From assembly GCA_022827045.1 (NCBI GenBank), contig JAJDTQ010000134.1, positions 1 through 64,000 of the forward strand: a DNA stretch of 64,000 bases, written 5' to 3'. The position numbers and the translations under genes are program-made. Positions 17,030-25,278 of this stretch are shown in pieces. The number at the start of each line of letters is the position of its first letter. Positions within the stretch are counted from its first letter, which is position 1. The notes under the pieces are model-generated. The model did not search any database. It saw only the letters and a program-made list of their open reading frames with translations, and was not told where the DNA came from. The DNA comes from Candidatus Binatia bacterium. Lineage in GTDB: Bacteria; Desulfobacterota_B; Binatia; UBA9968; JAJDTQ01.

Positions 17030-17887
17030 GTGACCGTCACCGAACGCCGCCGGCAGTACCGCGGCCTGCTCCAGGACTCCGGCTGCTATCACCCGGCTTC
17101 CGTTTTCGATCCGGTATCGGCCCGGCTGGCCGAGGCCGCGGGTTTCGAGATCGCCATGCTGGCGGGCTCCGTGGCCTCGGCCACGGTGCTGGGGGCGCCG
17201 GACATCGTCGTGCTGACGCTGACGGAGCTCGCGGAGCAGGCGCGCCGCATCGTCCGGGCCGGACGGCTGCCGTTGATGGTGGACGCGGACCACGGCTACG
17301 GCAACGCCTTGAGCGTCATGAGGACGGTGGAGGAGCTGGAGGCGGCCGGCGTGGCGGCCCTGACCATCGAGGATACGCTGCTGCCGCGAGGCTTCGGCGC
17401 GCAGCGCGACGAGTTCATCTCCCTGGAGGAGTTCGCCGGCAAGATGCGCGCGGCGGCGGCGGCCCGGTCGGACCGGGAGCTGGTGATCCTGGGCCGGACC
17501 GGCGTCCTGCCCACCCAGGGGGAGGAGGCGCTGGCGGAGCGCGTGAAGGCCTGCGAGAAGGCGGGCGCGGACGGCGTCTTCTTCACCGGAGTCCGGACCC
17601 GCGAGCAGGTCGCCGCCATCCATGCCATGACCTCGCTGCCGGTGGTGTTGGGCACCACTCCGCCGGAGTTGCATGACCGCGAGTTTCTCGCCGCCAACGG
17701 CGTACGCATCGCCCTCCAGGGCCACATGCCGTTCCAGGTGGCGGTGCAGGCCCTGCAGGCGTCCTACGAGCACCTGCGCGCCGGCCGCCCGCCCGCGGGC
17801 CTCAAGGAAAGGGCGGCGCCGTCCGACTTGATGAAGCTCGTGTTGGGTCAGGACCGGTACGACGCCTGGACCGACGAGTTCCTGTGA
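17030..17887 (+). CDS. Isocitrate lyase/PEP mutase superfamily enzyme, oxaloacetate decarboxylase-like
   Basis: 285 residues, matching the PA4872-type oxaloacetate decarboxylases of this superfamily. The metal-binding motif is MVDADHGYGN at 83-92 and a second conserved block is AALTIEDTLLPRGFG. The Cys that marks true isocitrate or methylisocitrate lyases (K-K-C-G-H) is absent; the loop instead reads RDEFISLEEFAGK. It therefore probably acts on a short alpha-keto acid. The GTG start at 17030 is preceded by GAGGAG. It lies just upstream of an MFS carrier, so import of a carboxylate and its metabolism may be linked. Confidence 0.85.
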   Translation: MTVTERRRQYRGLLQDSGCYHPASVFDPVSARLAEAAGFEIAMLAGSVASATVLGAPDIVVLTLTELAEQARRIVRAGRLPLMVDADHGYGNALSVMRTVEELEAAGVAALTIEDTLLPRGFGAQRDEFISLEEFAGKMRAAAAARSDRELVILGRTGVLPTQGEEALAERVKACEKAGADGVFFTGVRTREQVAAIHAMTSLPVVLGTTPPELHDREFLAANGVRIALQGHMPFQVAVQALQASYEHLRAGRPPAGLKERAAPSDLMKLVLGQDRYDAWTDEFL

Positions 17888-17997
17888 TGCCATGACCGGC
17901 GCCCGCACCCGCCGGGAAGGTTGTTGAGCCCCTACACGCGCCTCAACGGTTTCCGGCTCGCGCACCCTCAATCTTTCTCGTCAGGAGGTAGACCCAC

Positions 17998-19230
17998 ATT
18001 CAGGATTCCACCGCCACTAACGCGCGGCGTGTCGGCCAAGTCGCCCTGGGCTTTCTCCACATGGGCTTCAACCGCGGCATCCGCGGCACCTACGCGGTGT
18101 TCTATGTCGCCTTTCTCCAGGCTTTCGGATGGTCCCGCGGGGTCACCGCCACCGCCTTGTCCATATCGGTTTTGGCGGAAGGCTTCTCCATGCCGCTGGC
18201 GGGTTCCCTGGTGGACCGCTGGGGATCCCGCAAGACCCTGGTGTTGGGCGGGCTGCTGCTGGCCGCGGGGCTGGCGTTCAGCGGAACGGTCTCGTCACTT
18301 TGGCAGCTCTACCTTTGGGTGGGGGTGGTTACCGCGCTGGGTCTCGGCCTCATGGGCATGGTGCCCCATGTCGCCATCATCGCCCGGCAGTTCAGCAAGC
18401 GCCGGGGCTTGGCCATGGGGCTCGCCTGGTCCGGCGGCGGGCTCGGGATCGCCGCCCTGTTGCCCGTGGCGCAGCTCCTCGTCGACATCTGGGGTTGGCG
18501 GCTGGCCTACGTGGGCATGGGGGCGCTGGCCTTTCTCTTCGTGGTGCTGCCTTCGGGCGTTCTCATGCCCCGTGACAAGCCCTCGCCGCGGAAACGGGCG
18601 GAGCGGCGCGTACCGGTGGAGGGGGAGTGGACGGTCTGGGAGGCGTTGACCAGCACCATGTTCTGGCTGCTCTTCGTGTCGCGGGTGGTGGCCAGCATGG
18701 GCAACCAGATCATCACCAACCACCAGGTGGCTCACGCCGTGGATATCGGTTACACGCCGTTCTTCGCCGCTTCCGTCCTGGGCCTCATGGGGCTGTTCAG
18801 CATCTTCGGCCGGGTCCTCTTCGGTTATCTAACCGACGTGTTGAGCCACCAGATGGTTTACACGCTGGTACAGGCCGTCTCGTCGGTGGGGATCCTGGCT
18901 CTGGTGGCAGCCGACAGCACCGCCTACCCCGTGCTGTTGTATACGTACGCGGCCTGCTACGGGCTCGGCCAGGGGTCCAGGGCGCTGGTGCTCTCCGCCA
19001 TCTCCGCCGACGTTTTCCTGGGCCGTGACTTCGGGGCGATCTACGGGTACTTTACCATGAGCATCGGCATCGGCGGCGCCGTGGGGATATGGCTCGGCGG
19101 CTTCCTGCACGACGTGTTCGGCAACTATACGGTCCCCTTCATGGTCGCTTTCGCCAATTTCATGGTCTCCATACTGATGGTATGGGGCATTCGTTTCCTG
19201 AAAGGCACCCGTGCGCAGGCGTTCAAGTGA
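17998..19230 (+). CDS. MFS transporter, monocarboxylate/OFA-like
   Basis: Twelve-helix major facilitator. The helix 2-3 loop reads GSLVDRWGSRKTLV, the MFS G-x3-D-R-x-G-x-R motif, and GRVLFGYLTDVLS repeats it in the second half. The first ATG in frame (18061) would cut into helix 1. The reading frame is open upstream to an ATT at 17998 that lies eight bases after a perfect AGGAGGT, giving about 410 residues with a full first helix. I use this rare start, with an internal CTG or the ATG as alternatives. The relatives are carboxylate carriers and the upstream gene is a keto-acid lyase, so a carboxylate substrate is plausible. Confidence 0.88.
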   Translation: MQDSTATNARRVGQVALGFLHMGFNRGIRGTYAVFYVAFLQAFGWSRGVTATALSISVLAEGFSMPLAGSLVDRWGSRKTLVLGGLLLAAGLAFSGTVSSLWQLYLWVGVVTALGLGLMGMVPHVAIIARQFSKRRGLAMGLAWSGGGLGIAALLPVAQLLVDIWGWRLAYVGMGALAFLFVVLPSGVLMPRDKPSPRKRAERRVPVEGEWTVWEALTSTMFWLLFVSRVVASMGNQIITNHQVAHAVDIGYTPFFAASVLGLMGLFSIFGRVLFGYLTDVLSHQMVYTLVQAVSSVGILALVAADSTAYPVLLYTYAACYGLGQGSRALVLSAISADVFLGRDFGAIYGYFTMSIGIGGAVGIWLGGFLHDVFGNYTVPFMVAFANFMVSILMVWGIRFLKGTRAQAFK

Positions 19231-19273
19231 GCCGGCGTGCAGCGGAAGCCCCGTGTTCCGGCGGTGATCACGT

Positions 19274-19729
19274 ATGTTCTACCGGTTCGAATTCGAGGCG
19301 GAATTCTATCCCACCCTGGAACGGGTGCCGTTCCATGTCAGGATGAAGCTCGACCTCGCCGGGGTCCGGGTCTCGCTGAGCACCTGGCGTGCCTTCAGCC
19401 TGGAGGAGCGTCGGGCGCTGTGTCATCTGCCCGTGGATAACGACGAGGAGAAGGAAGTGTTCGCCGCGTTCCTCGCCGCGCTGGCCAACGCCCGCGCCGG
19501 CGTCGAGGCCGGGCGTTGCCCAGCGCTGGACCCGGATGCGTGGGCCGCCGCTTCGGTGCCCGATCCGGTGACCACGCGAAGCGAGGGGGAGGGCGTGCCC
19601 GTGACGCCCGCCGAGTGGGGCCGCTGGGCGGCGCACGAACGCTACGCCCTCTACAAGACCGCCCTGTCGAAGGATCCCGAGCTTTTTCGACTCGCCCTCC
19701 GGGAGCTGCGCGACAGGCTGTGTTCCTGA
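19274..19729 (+). CDS. Nitrate reductase-associated protein (NarM-like)
   Basis: 151 residues matching the small 'nitrate reductase associated' family: FRFEFE-type opening (FYRFEFEAEF), VPFHVRMKLDLAGVRVSL, then W-x2-F-S-x2-E-R-R-x-L. In cyanobacteria the NarM homologue is needed for active nitrate reductase, but no nitrate reductase is in this window. The C-terminal WAAHERYALYKTALSKD block is also conserved in the family. It has its own clear terminator just downstream. The assignment is by remembered family pattern and its role here is uncertain. Confidence 0.75.
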   Translation: MFYRFEFEAEFYPTLERVPFHVRMKLDLAGVRVSLSTWRAFSLEERRALCHLPVDNDEEKEVFAAFLAALANARAGVEAGRCPALDPDAWAAASVPDPVTTRSEGEGVPVTPAEWGRWAAHERYALYKTALSKDPELFRLALRELRDRLCS

Positions 19730-19759
19730 TTCCTGCTCGCCAAGGACAATCCGCGAACC

Positions 19760-19805
19760 ATAACGATATTGAGAAATCGTTCTCATTTTATCGTTATCTT
19801 TTTTT
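19760..19805 (+). terminator. Rho-independent terminator after the NarM-like gene
   Basis: Stem of ATAACGATA paired with TATCGTTAT, a small internal loop, a second stem TGAGAA/TTCTCA and an ATCG tetraloop, followed by seven T residues at 19799-19805. It starts about 30 bases after the stop and separates that gene from the fmd operon. The A+T-rich stem and T-run stand out from the G+C-rich surroundings. Confidence 0.75.
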
Positions 19806-19992
19806 CATTGTATTCATTTTGTCGCCGTGTTAACGTGCGACTTTCTTGAAGGACTTTCTCTGAAAGAGACGGATTAGTGCTTTAGCCTGAAAGGAGGACA
19901 AACAGCCGTTACACAGACTGTTGGATCTGTCACCGGCGAATCTAACCCGTACAGCAGCTTCGACCAAAGACCGTGCCAGGAGGGAACGAACG

Positions 19993-21231
19993 ATGGCCAA
20001 GACGGTATTTCGGGCGGAAATGGACAAATGGCCCGAGGATCAAGCGGTCAAGACCCACAATCGGTGGCATCCCGACATTCCGATAGTGGAACAGTTCAAG
20101 CCCGGCGACGAGTTTCGCGTCGAATGCTACGACTGGACCGGCGGGCAAATCCACAACGACGAGTCAGCCAACGACATCCGCGATGTCGACCTTTCGAAGG
20201 TGCATTACCTGAGTGGCCCGTTCGGTGTCGAAGGGGCCGAGCCCGGAGACCTTCTCGTCGTGGACATCAACGACATCGGCTGGCTCGAGGACTCGCAGTG
20301 GGGCTTTACCGGAATCTTTGCGTTGGAGAACGGCGGCGGCTTTCTCGACAAGCATTTTCCGGAAGCACGGAAGGCCTGCTGGGACTTTTCCGGCATCTAC
20401 ACTACCACCCGCCACATACCCGGCGTACGCTTCCCCGGGCTCATTCATCCCGGGCTCATCGGCACCCTGCCTTCAGCCGATTTGTTGAAGCGGTGGAACG
20501 ACCGGGAATCGGCTCTGTTCAGAACGGATCCGGATCGCGTGCCGCCGTTGTGCACGTTGCCGGACGGGCTCGCCGGGACCACGACGGCACTGATGGGGCA
20601 AATGACCGGTGCGGCGGGCCAGGCCGCGGGGCAGGAGGGCGCCCGGACGGTTCCGGGGCGGGAGCACGGGGGCAACTGCGACATCAAGAACCTGTCGCGT
20701 GGCTCGCGCTGCTACTTTCCGGTCTACATGCCGGGCGGCGGGCTGTCGATGGGTGACATCCACTGGTCGCAGGGCGACGGCGAGATCACCTTCTGCGGCG
20801 CCATTGAAATGGCGGGGTGGATCGACATCGGCGTCGATGTCATCAAGGGCGGCGTCGAGAAGTATGGGATCACCAACCCGGTATTCAAGCCGAGCCCGGT
20901 GGAGCCGCACTACTCCGAGTACCTGATCTTCGAAGGGGTATGCGTTGACGAGCATGACGGGTCGCAGAAGTACCTGGACGCGACGGTTGCGTACCGGCGC
21001 GCCTGCCTGAACGCCATCGAATACCTCAAGAAGTTCGGCTATTCGGGCGAGCAGGCCTACATGATACTGGGCACGGCTCCGGTGGAGGGTCGGGTCAGTG
21101 GAATCGTCGATATCCCGAATGCCTGTTGCACGCTTGCCGTTCCAACGGAGATCTTCGATTTCGATATCCGGCCGAGTGCTTCGGGACCGACGGTCCAGGT
21201 CAGCGGCGTGGACGTTACATCCTGCAGTTGA
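19993..21231 (+). CDS. fmdA: Formamidase/acetamidase
   Basis: Hydrolyses formamide or short amides to ammonia and the acid. 412 residues, the normal length for FmdA. Family blocks are present from the N-terminus (NRWHPDIP), through VDINDIGW, FPGLIHPGLIG and HGGNCDIKNLSRGSRCYFPVYMPG, to the C-terminal IVDIPNACCTLAVPTEIFD. The ATG at 19993 follows AGGAGGG and gives the family start MAKTVF. It is followed by an AmiS/UreI-type channel and an FmdB zinc ribbon, the same trio as in the amide operon of Methylophilus and many soil bacteria. A 263-base gap before the gene holds the upstream terminator and leader. Confidence 0.95.
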   Translation: MAKTVFRAEMDKWPEDQAVKTHNRWHPDIPIVEQFKPGDEFRVECYDWTGGQIHNDESANDIRDVDLSKVHYLSGPFGVEGAEPGDLLVVDINDIGWLEDSQWGFTGIFALENGGGFLDKHFPEARKACWDFSGIYTTTRHIPGVRFPGLIHPGLIGTLPSADLLKRWNDRESALFRTDPDRVPPLCTLPDGLAGTTTALMGQMTGAAGQAAGQEGARTVPGREHGGNCDIKNLSRGSRCYFPVYMPGGGLSMGDIHWSQGDGEITFCGAIEMAGWIDIGVDVIKGGVEKYGITNPVFKPSPVEPHYSEYLIFEGVCVDEHDGSQKYLDATVAYRRACLNAIEYLKKFGYSGEQAYMILGTAPVEGRVSGIVDIPNACCTLAVPTEIFDFDIRPSASGPTVQVSGVDVTSCS

Positions 21232-21241
21232 TGGCAGAGAT

Positions 21242-21276
21242 GGCGGAGAGGGGGTGGCATTCGCCTCGTCTCCGCC
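21242..21276 (+). terminator. Stem-loop between fmdA and amiS
   Basis: GGCGGAGA at 21242-21249 pairs with TCTCCGCC at 21269-21276, with part of the loop able to form a smaller stem. There is no long T-run, so it may be a processing or attenuating hairpin rather than a full terminator; it could lower amiS expression relative to fmdA. Confidence 0.4.
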
Positions 21277-21394
21277 TTGTCATCTCATTACCTGGATGAC
21301 CGACGGTGAGCGCCGGCTCGGTGTTTGCACCGTTGAGCGGGTGTTCCCCAAACCAGCCGAACTGCGAACATGTGACACTCGGAGGGCTTGAACA

Positions 21395-21910
21395 ATGCTC
21401 TTGGGACTTGCACTGTTGTATGTCGGATCCGTTCTTTTCCTGAACGGCATCTGGCTGATGGGCCGCATCGGTGATCGGGAGATCGCCATCATCAATATCT
21501 TTGTCGGCGGTCTCACGGCGCTGGTTTCGGCGTTTCTGGCCTTCGGGCCGAATGCGGACGCCACGTCGATCAAGGCCGCGGCGCTGACGCTTCTCTTCAC
21601 CTTCACTTACCTGTGGGTGGCCTACAATAGATTCCACGATGTCGATGGCCGTGGGCTGGGCTGGTACAGCCTCTTCGTTGCCATCACGGTGGTTCCGGTC
21701 GCGTTGGATACCCTGATCAATGCCACCACGCTGTGGGGGTACTGGTTCGGGCTATGCTGGGCGGCGTGGGCCGTATTGTGGTTCATGTTCTTCCTGCTGC
21801 TCGCGATGCAGAAGCCGATCGCCAAGGTGACCGGTGCCGTAACCTCGATACAGGGCATCTTGACCGGCTGGCTGCCGGGTTATCTGTTGCTGGAAGGGAT
21901 TCTGGCATAG
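21395..21910 (+). CDS. amiS: AmiS/UreI family amide/urea channel
   Basis: 171-residue integral membrane protein with about six hydrophobic helices. It opens with LGLALLYVGSVLFLNGIWLMGRI, which is typical of AmiS/UreI (NG-x-W-L-x-G near the first helix); other family segments are IINIFVGG, TYLWVAYNRF and the C-terminal TGWLPGYLLLEG. UreI is a urea channel in Helicobacter and AmiS is the amidase-linked transporter of Pseudomonas. Next to formamidase it should carry formamide or a short amide into the cell. CGGAGGG precedes the ATG. It is part of the fmdA-amiS-fmdB operon. Confidence 0.92.
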   Translation: MLLGLALLYVGSVLFLNGIWLMGRIGDREIAIINIFVGGLTALVSAFLAFGPNADATSIKAAALTLLFTFTYLWVAYNRFHDVDGRGLGWYSLFVAITVVPVALDTLINATTLWGYWFGLCWAAWAVLWFMFFLLLAMQKPIAKVTGAVTSIQGILTGWLPGYLLLEGILA

Positions 21911-21988
21911 AATGACGGACGCCGTTCGTCCCTCTTGGGGGCGGACGGCATCCCGCCACCCCGCGGTAGCGGCGGAAAGGACAACGCC

Positions 21989-22270
21989 ATGCCGTTATAT
22001 GACTACAACTGCGAGGAGTGCGGCCCATTCACCGAATTTCGCAGCATGAGCCGATCGTCGGACCCGATGCCTTGCCCGACCTGCGGGAATGCAGCCGAGC
22101 GCACCCTCACGGCACCGTTCATCGCCGACATGGATCCAAACAACCGGGTTGCGCATCAGCAGAACGAAAAAAGCGCACATGAACCCAAGGTAGTGTCGGG
22201 AAAGCCACTTGGTCACAGCCACGGTCGTGGCCACCGGCAGGCGCGGCGCCCGTGGGTGATTGGACACTGA
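21989..22270 (+). CDS. fmdB: FmdB-family zinc ribbon regulatory protein
   Basis: 93 residues. A four-Cys zinc ribbon occupies the N-terminus (C8-x2-C11 ... C29-x2-C32), with the typical MPLYDYNCEECG opening and MPCPTCG second half. The C-terminus is hydrophilic and His-rich (SGKPLGHSHGRGHRQ), a variable tail in this family. FmdB was named as a putative regulator of formamidase expression, and its place after fmdA and amiS supports membership of that operon. The ATG at 21989 gives the family start; a longer in-frame start 54 bases upstream is not supported. Confidence 0.9.
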   Translation: MPLYDYNCEECGPFTEFRSMSRSSDPMPCPTCGNAAERTLTAPFIADMDPNNRVAHQQNEKSAHEPKVVSGKPLGHSHGRGHRQARRPWVIGH

Positions 22271-22301
22271 CACCCGATCGCGATCCGGCGCAAACGCCGA
22301 A

Positions 22302-22552
22302 ATGAACTATCTGTGGATTGCGCTCGGCAGCGCCATCGACGGTTTGCCTGATCGCCGTCCGGCTCGGCTACCTTGCCGGAGCCGGCCTCAACCAGGTCCG
22401 GGCAGGTTGAGCTTCAACGGATTGCACCTCCTCCTTCCGGCTTCACGTGCCGTTGAACACTTTCCTTCTTGTGATCGTGCAAACGCTGTGGAATCATTCA
22501 GGCAAGGGCCACTGGGCAGGAAGCCCGGGCGCGCAAACAGGCGAAATCACGC
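22302..22552 (+). other. Gap with a possible decayed small membrane-protein gene
   Basis: An ATG at 22302 begins MNYLWIALGSAI, which reads like the start of a small hydrophobic membrane protein (CrcB/FluC proteins open this way). The frame then turns into an Arg/Pro-rich stretch. The next frame briefly resumes a hydrophobic run (CLIAVRLGYLAGAGL) before a stop, and a later frame holds PLNTFLLVIVQ. This pattern fits a frameshifted remnant, but similarity is short and the reading is weak. Confidence 0.2.
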
Positions 22553-23455
22553 ATGATCGATGAAGCGGACAAGGTCGGTTCGACCATCATTCTGGCCGGT
22601 GGAAAGAGTAGCCGCATGGGCAGGCCCAAGGCCATGCTACCGTTCGGTGGAGAGCCGCTGATCGTGCACGTGGTGCGCCGGCTGGGGCTTCTCTTTCCGG
22701 ACGTGGTGGTGGTGGCGGCGCCGGCCCAGGAGCTGCCGGAACTGCCGGTCACGCTTGTGCGCGACGACGTGGCGTACCAGGGTCCGGTGGGCGGCATTGC
22801 CTACGGGCTCAGGGCATGCGGCAGCGCCGCCGCGTTCGTGACGTCGTGCGACGTGCCGTTTCTCTCCCTTCCCCTGGTCTCCCACCTGACGTCACGGCTC
22901 CCGGGTCACGACGTGGTGGTGCCGTATTGGGAAGGGCGCCCGCAACCGCTGCACGCGGTGTACCGGCGTTCGGTGCTGCCCTTGCTGGAGGGGCAACTGG
23001 AGCGTGGCGAACTGCGTCCGGTCTTCCTCTACGACAAGGTTCCCACCCTGAAGGTGGAGGAGGACGAGATCCGTACCGCCGATCCCGACGGGTCGAGCTT
23101 CTTCAACATGAACGCCCCGGAAGATTACGCCGCCGCCCTTGCGCGCTGGGAGCGGACGGCCATGGACGCGGTGCCTGACCGCTGCGAGGTGGAGCTTCTG
23201 GGCGTGGCCCGGCTGCGGGCACGCACAAGTCGTGTCTCGCTCGACTTGCCGCGGTCGGCCACGCTGGCGCAGGTGCTGTCCGCGCTGGCCCTCGAGCTTC
23301 CGGCGTTGGTGGGCCCCGTCATCACCGAAACGAGGGACGGCCTCACCGCCGGCCACGTGTGCAACCTGAACGGGCGGGACTTCGTTCGGGACGCCAGCCG
23401 GCCGGTGGAACCCGGGGACCGGCTCCTCATCATGTCCAGCGATGCCGGAGGATGA
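22553..23455 (+). CDS. MobA-type molybdenum cofactor nucleotidyltransferase fused to a MoaD/ThiS-like domain
   Basis: 300 residues in two parts. Residues 1 to about 195 are a MobA-like nucleotidyltransferase: IILAGGKSSRMGRPKAMLPFGG, GPVGGIAYGL, TSCDVPFLS and NMNAPED. Residues from about 205 form a beta-grasp MoaD/ThiS-like domain: RVSLDLPRSATLAQVLSALA, LNGRDF, VEPGDRLLIM, ending in a C-terminal Gly-Gly, the residue pair that is adenylated and thiocarboxylated in MoaD. So a sulfur carrier for molybdopterin synthesis and the final nucleotide-adding enzyme are joined. Its stop overlaps the aldehyde oxidoreductase start (ATGA), so it probably serves the Mo/W enzymes downstream. Confidence 0.87.
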   Translation: MIDEADKVGSTIILAGGKSSRMGRPKAMLPFGGEPLIVHVVRRLGLLFPDVVVVAAPAQELPELPVTLVRDDVAYQGPVGGIAYGLRACGSAAAFVTSCDVPFLSLPLVSHLTSRLPGHDVVVPYWEGRPQPLHAVYRRSVLPLLEGQLERGELRPVFLYDKVPTLKVEEDEIRTADPDGSSFFNMNAPEDYAAALARWERTAMDAVPDRCEVELLGVARLRARTSRVSLDLPRSATLAQVLSALALELPALVGPVITETRDGLTAGHVCNLNGRDFVRDASRPVEPGDRLLIMSSDAGG

Positions 23456-25278
23456 CCGTGCACGGGTTTCACGACAGGTTGCTGCACGTGGATCTGAGCA
23501 CGGGCCGGCACCACTGGCAGAAGACCGGGGAGAGCCGCCTTCGAGCCTTTCTCGGCGGCATCGGCCTTGGCACGAGCCTGCTCTATGACTTCGCGCCGCC
23601 GGGAGTGGAACCCCTGGGGCCGGATAACCCCTTGATTCTCGCCAGCGCGCCGCTGGCGGGCACCGGGCTTACCACCACCGCCAAGTACGCGGTGGTGACG
23701 AAGTCGCCCCTGACCGGCTTCATCGCCGACTCCCTGTCGTCGAGCCACTTCGCGCTGGCGCTCAAGGCGGCGGGCGTTGACGCGATGGTGATAACCGGCC
23801 GGGCCCGGGCCCCGTCCTATCTGTTCGTGGACAGCGACGGGGTGGAGTTGCGGGACGCCCGCCATCTCTGGGGGCGCAGCGCGGCCGGCGCCGAGGCCGC
23901 GATCCGCGCGGAGCTGGGCGGCGAAGCGCGGGTGGCCGCCGTAGGCGCGGCCGGCGAGAACGGCGTGCGTTTCGCAACCATCAGCAACGAAGGCCGGCAC
24001 GCCGGCCGCGGCGGCGTAGGCGCGGTCATGGGTTCCAAGAACCTCAAGGCCGTGGCCCTTTCCGGCGGCGCGCGGGTTTCGGTGGCGGACCCCGAGGGGG
24101 TGGCCGCCGCGGCCGACGCCCTGAGGCGGCGCAGCCTGGGCGAGCACACCGCCAAGTACCGGGAGATCGGCACGGTGGCCAACCTGGCGGCGTTCGACCG
24201 CCTCGGGGCTCTCCCCACCCGCAACTTCCAGCAGCCGACCTTCGCGGCGGCCGAAGGACTCAGCGGCGAGAGCCTCACCGAGAACAGCTTCAGCCGCCGC
24301 CACGGCTGCGCTTCCTGCACCATCCGCTGCGAGCGGCTGTTCAAGTCGCTGTCCGGCAACGAGCAGCGCATGGAGTACGAGACCCTGTTCGCGCTGGGGC
24401 CGCTGTGCGGCCTCGAGGACCCCGAAGCGGTGCTGGAGGCCGCGCGGCTCTGCGACGAGCACGGGCTTGACAGCATCAGCACCGGCGGCACGCTGGCCTG
24501 GGCCATGGAGTGTGTCGAGCAGGGGCTTCTGCCGGAGGCCGGCGACCTGCGCTTCGGCTCCGCCGAGGCGGTGCTGGCGGCCATACCGGCCATCGCGGAG
24601 CGCCGGGGCGTCGGCGATCTTCTGGCCGAGGGCTCCCGCCGCGCGGCGTTGGCGTTGGGCCACGGCTCCCTCGACTGGGCCATGCAGGTGAAGGGGCTGG
24701 AGCTGCCGGGATATGAGCCTCGGAGCCTCAAGACTATGGCCCTGGGCCTGGCCGTGAGTCCCCGGGGCGCCTGCCACAACCGCTCCGGCGCCTACGAGGC
24801 GGATTTCTCCGGCGCGGTGGACCGGCTGAGCTCGGAGCCGGGCCGCGGCGCGCTGGTGGCCGCCTCGGAGGACTTCGCCGCGGCGCAGGACTCCCTGATC
24901 GTGTGCAAGTTCCTGCGGCGTTGCTTCGACGATTTCTACGCCGAGGCGGCGGACCTCCTGGCGAAGGTCACGGGCTGGGACTACAGCGCCGACGAGTTGC
25001 GCCGCGCCGCGGAGCGGATCCATACCCTCAAGCGCTGGTTCAACCAGCGAGAGGGCTGGCGCCCGGAGGATGACGGGTTGCCTCGCCGGGTGCTCACCGA
25101 ATCCCTTGCCACGGGCGTGGCCCGGGGCACGCGCCTCACCGCCGAGGAGCTCCAGGCCATGATCCGCGACTACTACGACGCCCGGCGGTGGGACGAGAGC
25201 GGCCGCATCCCCGAAGCCAGGCTGAAGGAGCTGGGCCTGCCGGCGGGCCACGACGGAGCCTGGGCACATGGCCGTTAA
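23452..25278 (+). CDS. Aldehyde:ferredoxin oxidoreductase family tungsto/molybdoenzyme
   Basis: 608 residues. AOR enzymes oxidise aldehydes to acids with a tungsten (or Mo) pyranopterin and one 4Fe-4S cluster. The four cluster Cys are C286, C289, C293 (CASCTIRC) and C485, nearly the same numbers as C288, C291, C295 and C494 of the Pyrococcus enzyme. N-terminal blocks LLHVDLSTG, GGIGLGTSLLYD and the GRGGVGAVMGSKNLKA motif are diagnostic. It overlaps the MobA-MoaD gene by four bases and the NuoEF-type gene by 11 bases. Electrons may pass to the NAD-linked subunit next door, which is inferred from context alone. Confidence 0.94.
   Translation: MTVHGFHDRLLHVDLSTGRHHWQKTGESRLRAFLGGIGLGTSLLYDFAPPGVEPLGPDNPLILASAPLAGTGLTTTAKYAVVTKSPLTGFIADSLSSSHFALALKAAGVDAMVITGRARAPSYLFVDSDGVELRDARHLWGRSAAGAEAAIRAELGGEARVAAVGAAGENGVRFATISNEGRHAGRGGVGAVMGSKNLKAVALSGGARVSVADPEGVAAAADALRRRSLGEHTAKYREIGTVANLAAFDRLGALPTRNFQQPTFAAAEGLSGESLTENSFSRRHGCASCTIRCERLFKSLSGNEQRMEYETLFALGPLCGLEDPEAVLEAARLCDEHGLDSISTGGTLAWAMECVEQGLLPEAGDLRFGSAEAVLAAIPAIAERRGVGDLLAEGSRRAALALGHGSLDWAMQVKGLELPGYEPRSLKTMALGLAVSPRGACHNRSGAYEADFSGAVDRLSSEPGRGALVAASEDFAAAQDSLIVCKFLRRCFDDFYAEAADLLAKVTGWDYSADELRRAAERIHTLKRWFNQREGWRPEDDGLPRRVLTESLATGVARGTRLTAEELQAMIRDYYDARRWDESGRIPEARLKELGLPAGHDGAWAHGR

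Noticed and set aside
19770..19785. TGAGAA-ATCG-TTCTCA read as a Fur-type operator
   Set aside because: The half-site spacing differs from the Fur box, and it is the upper stem of a terminator with a longer outer stem and a T-run.
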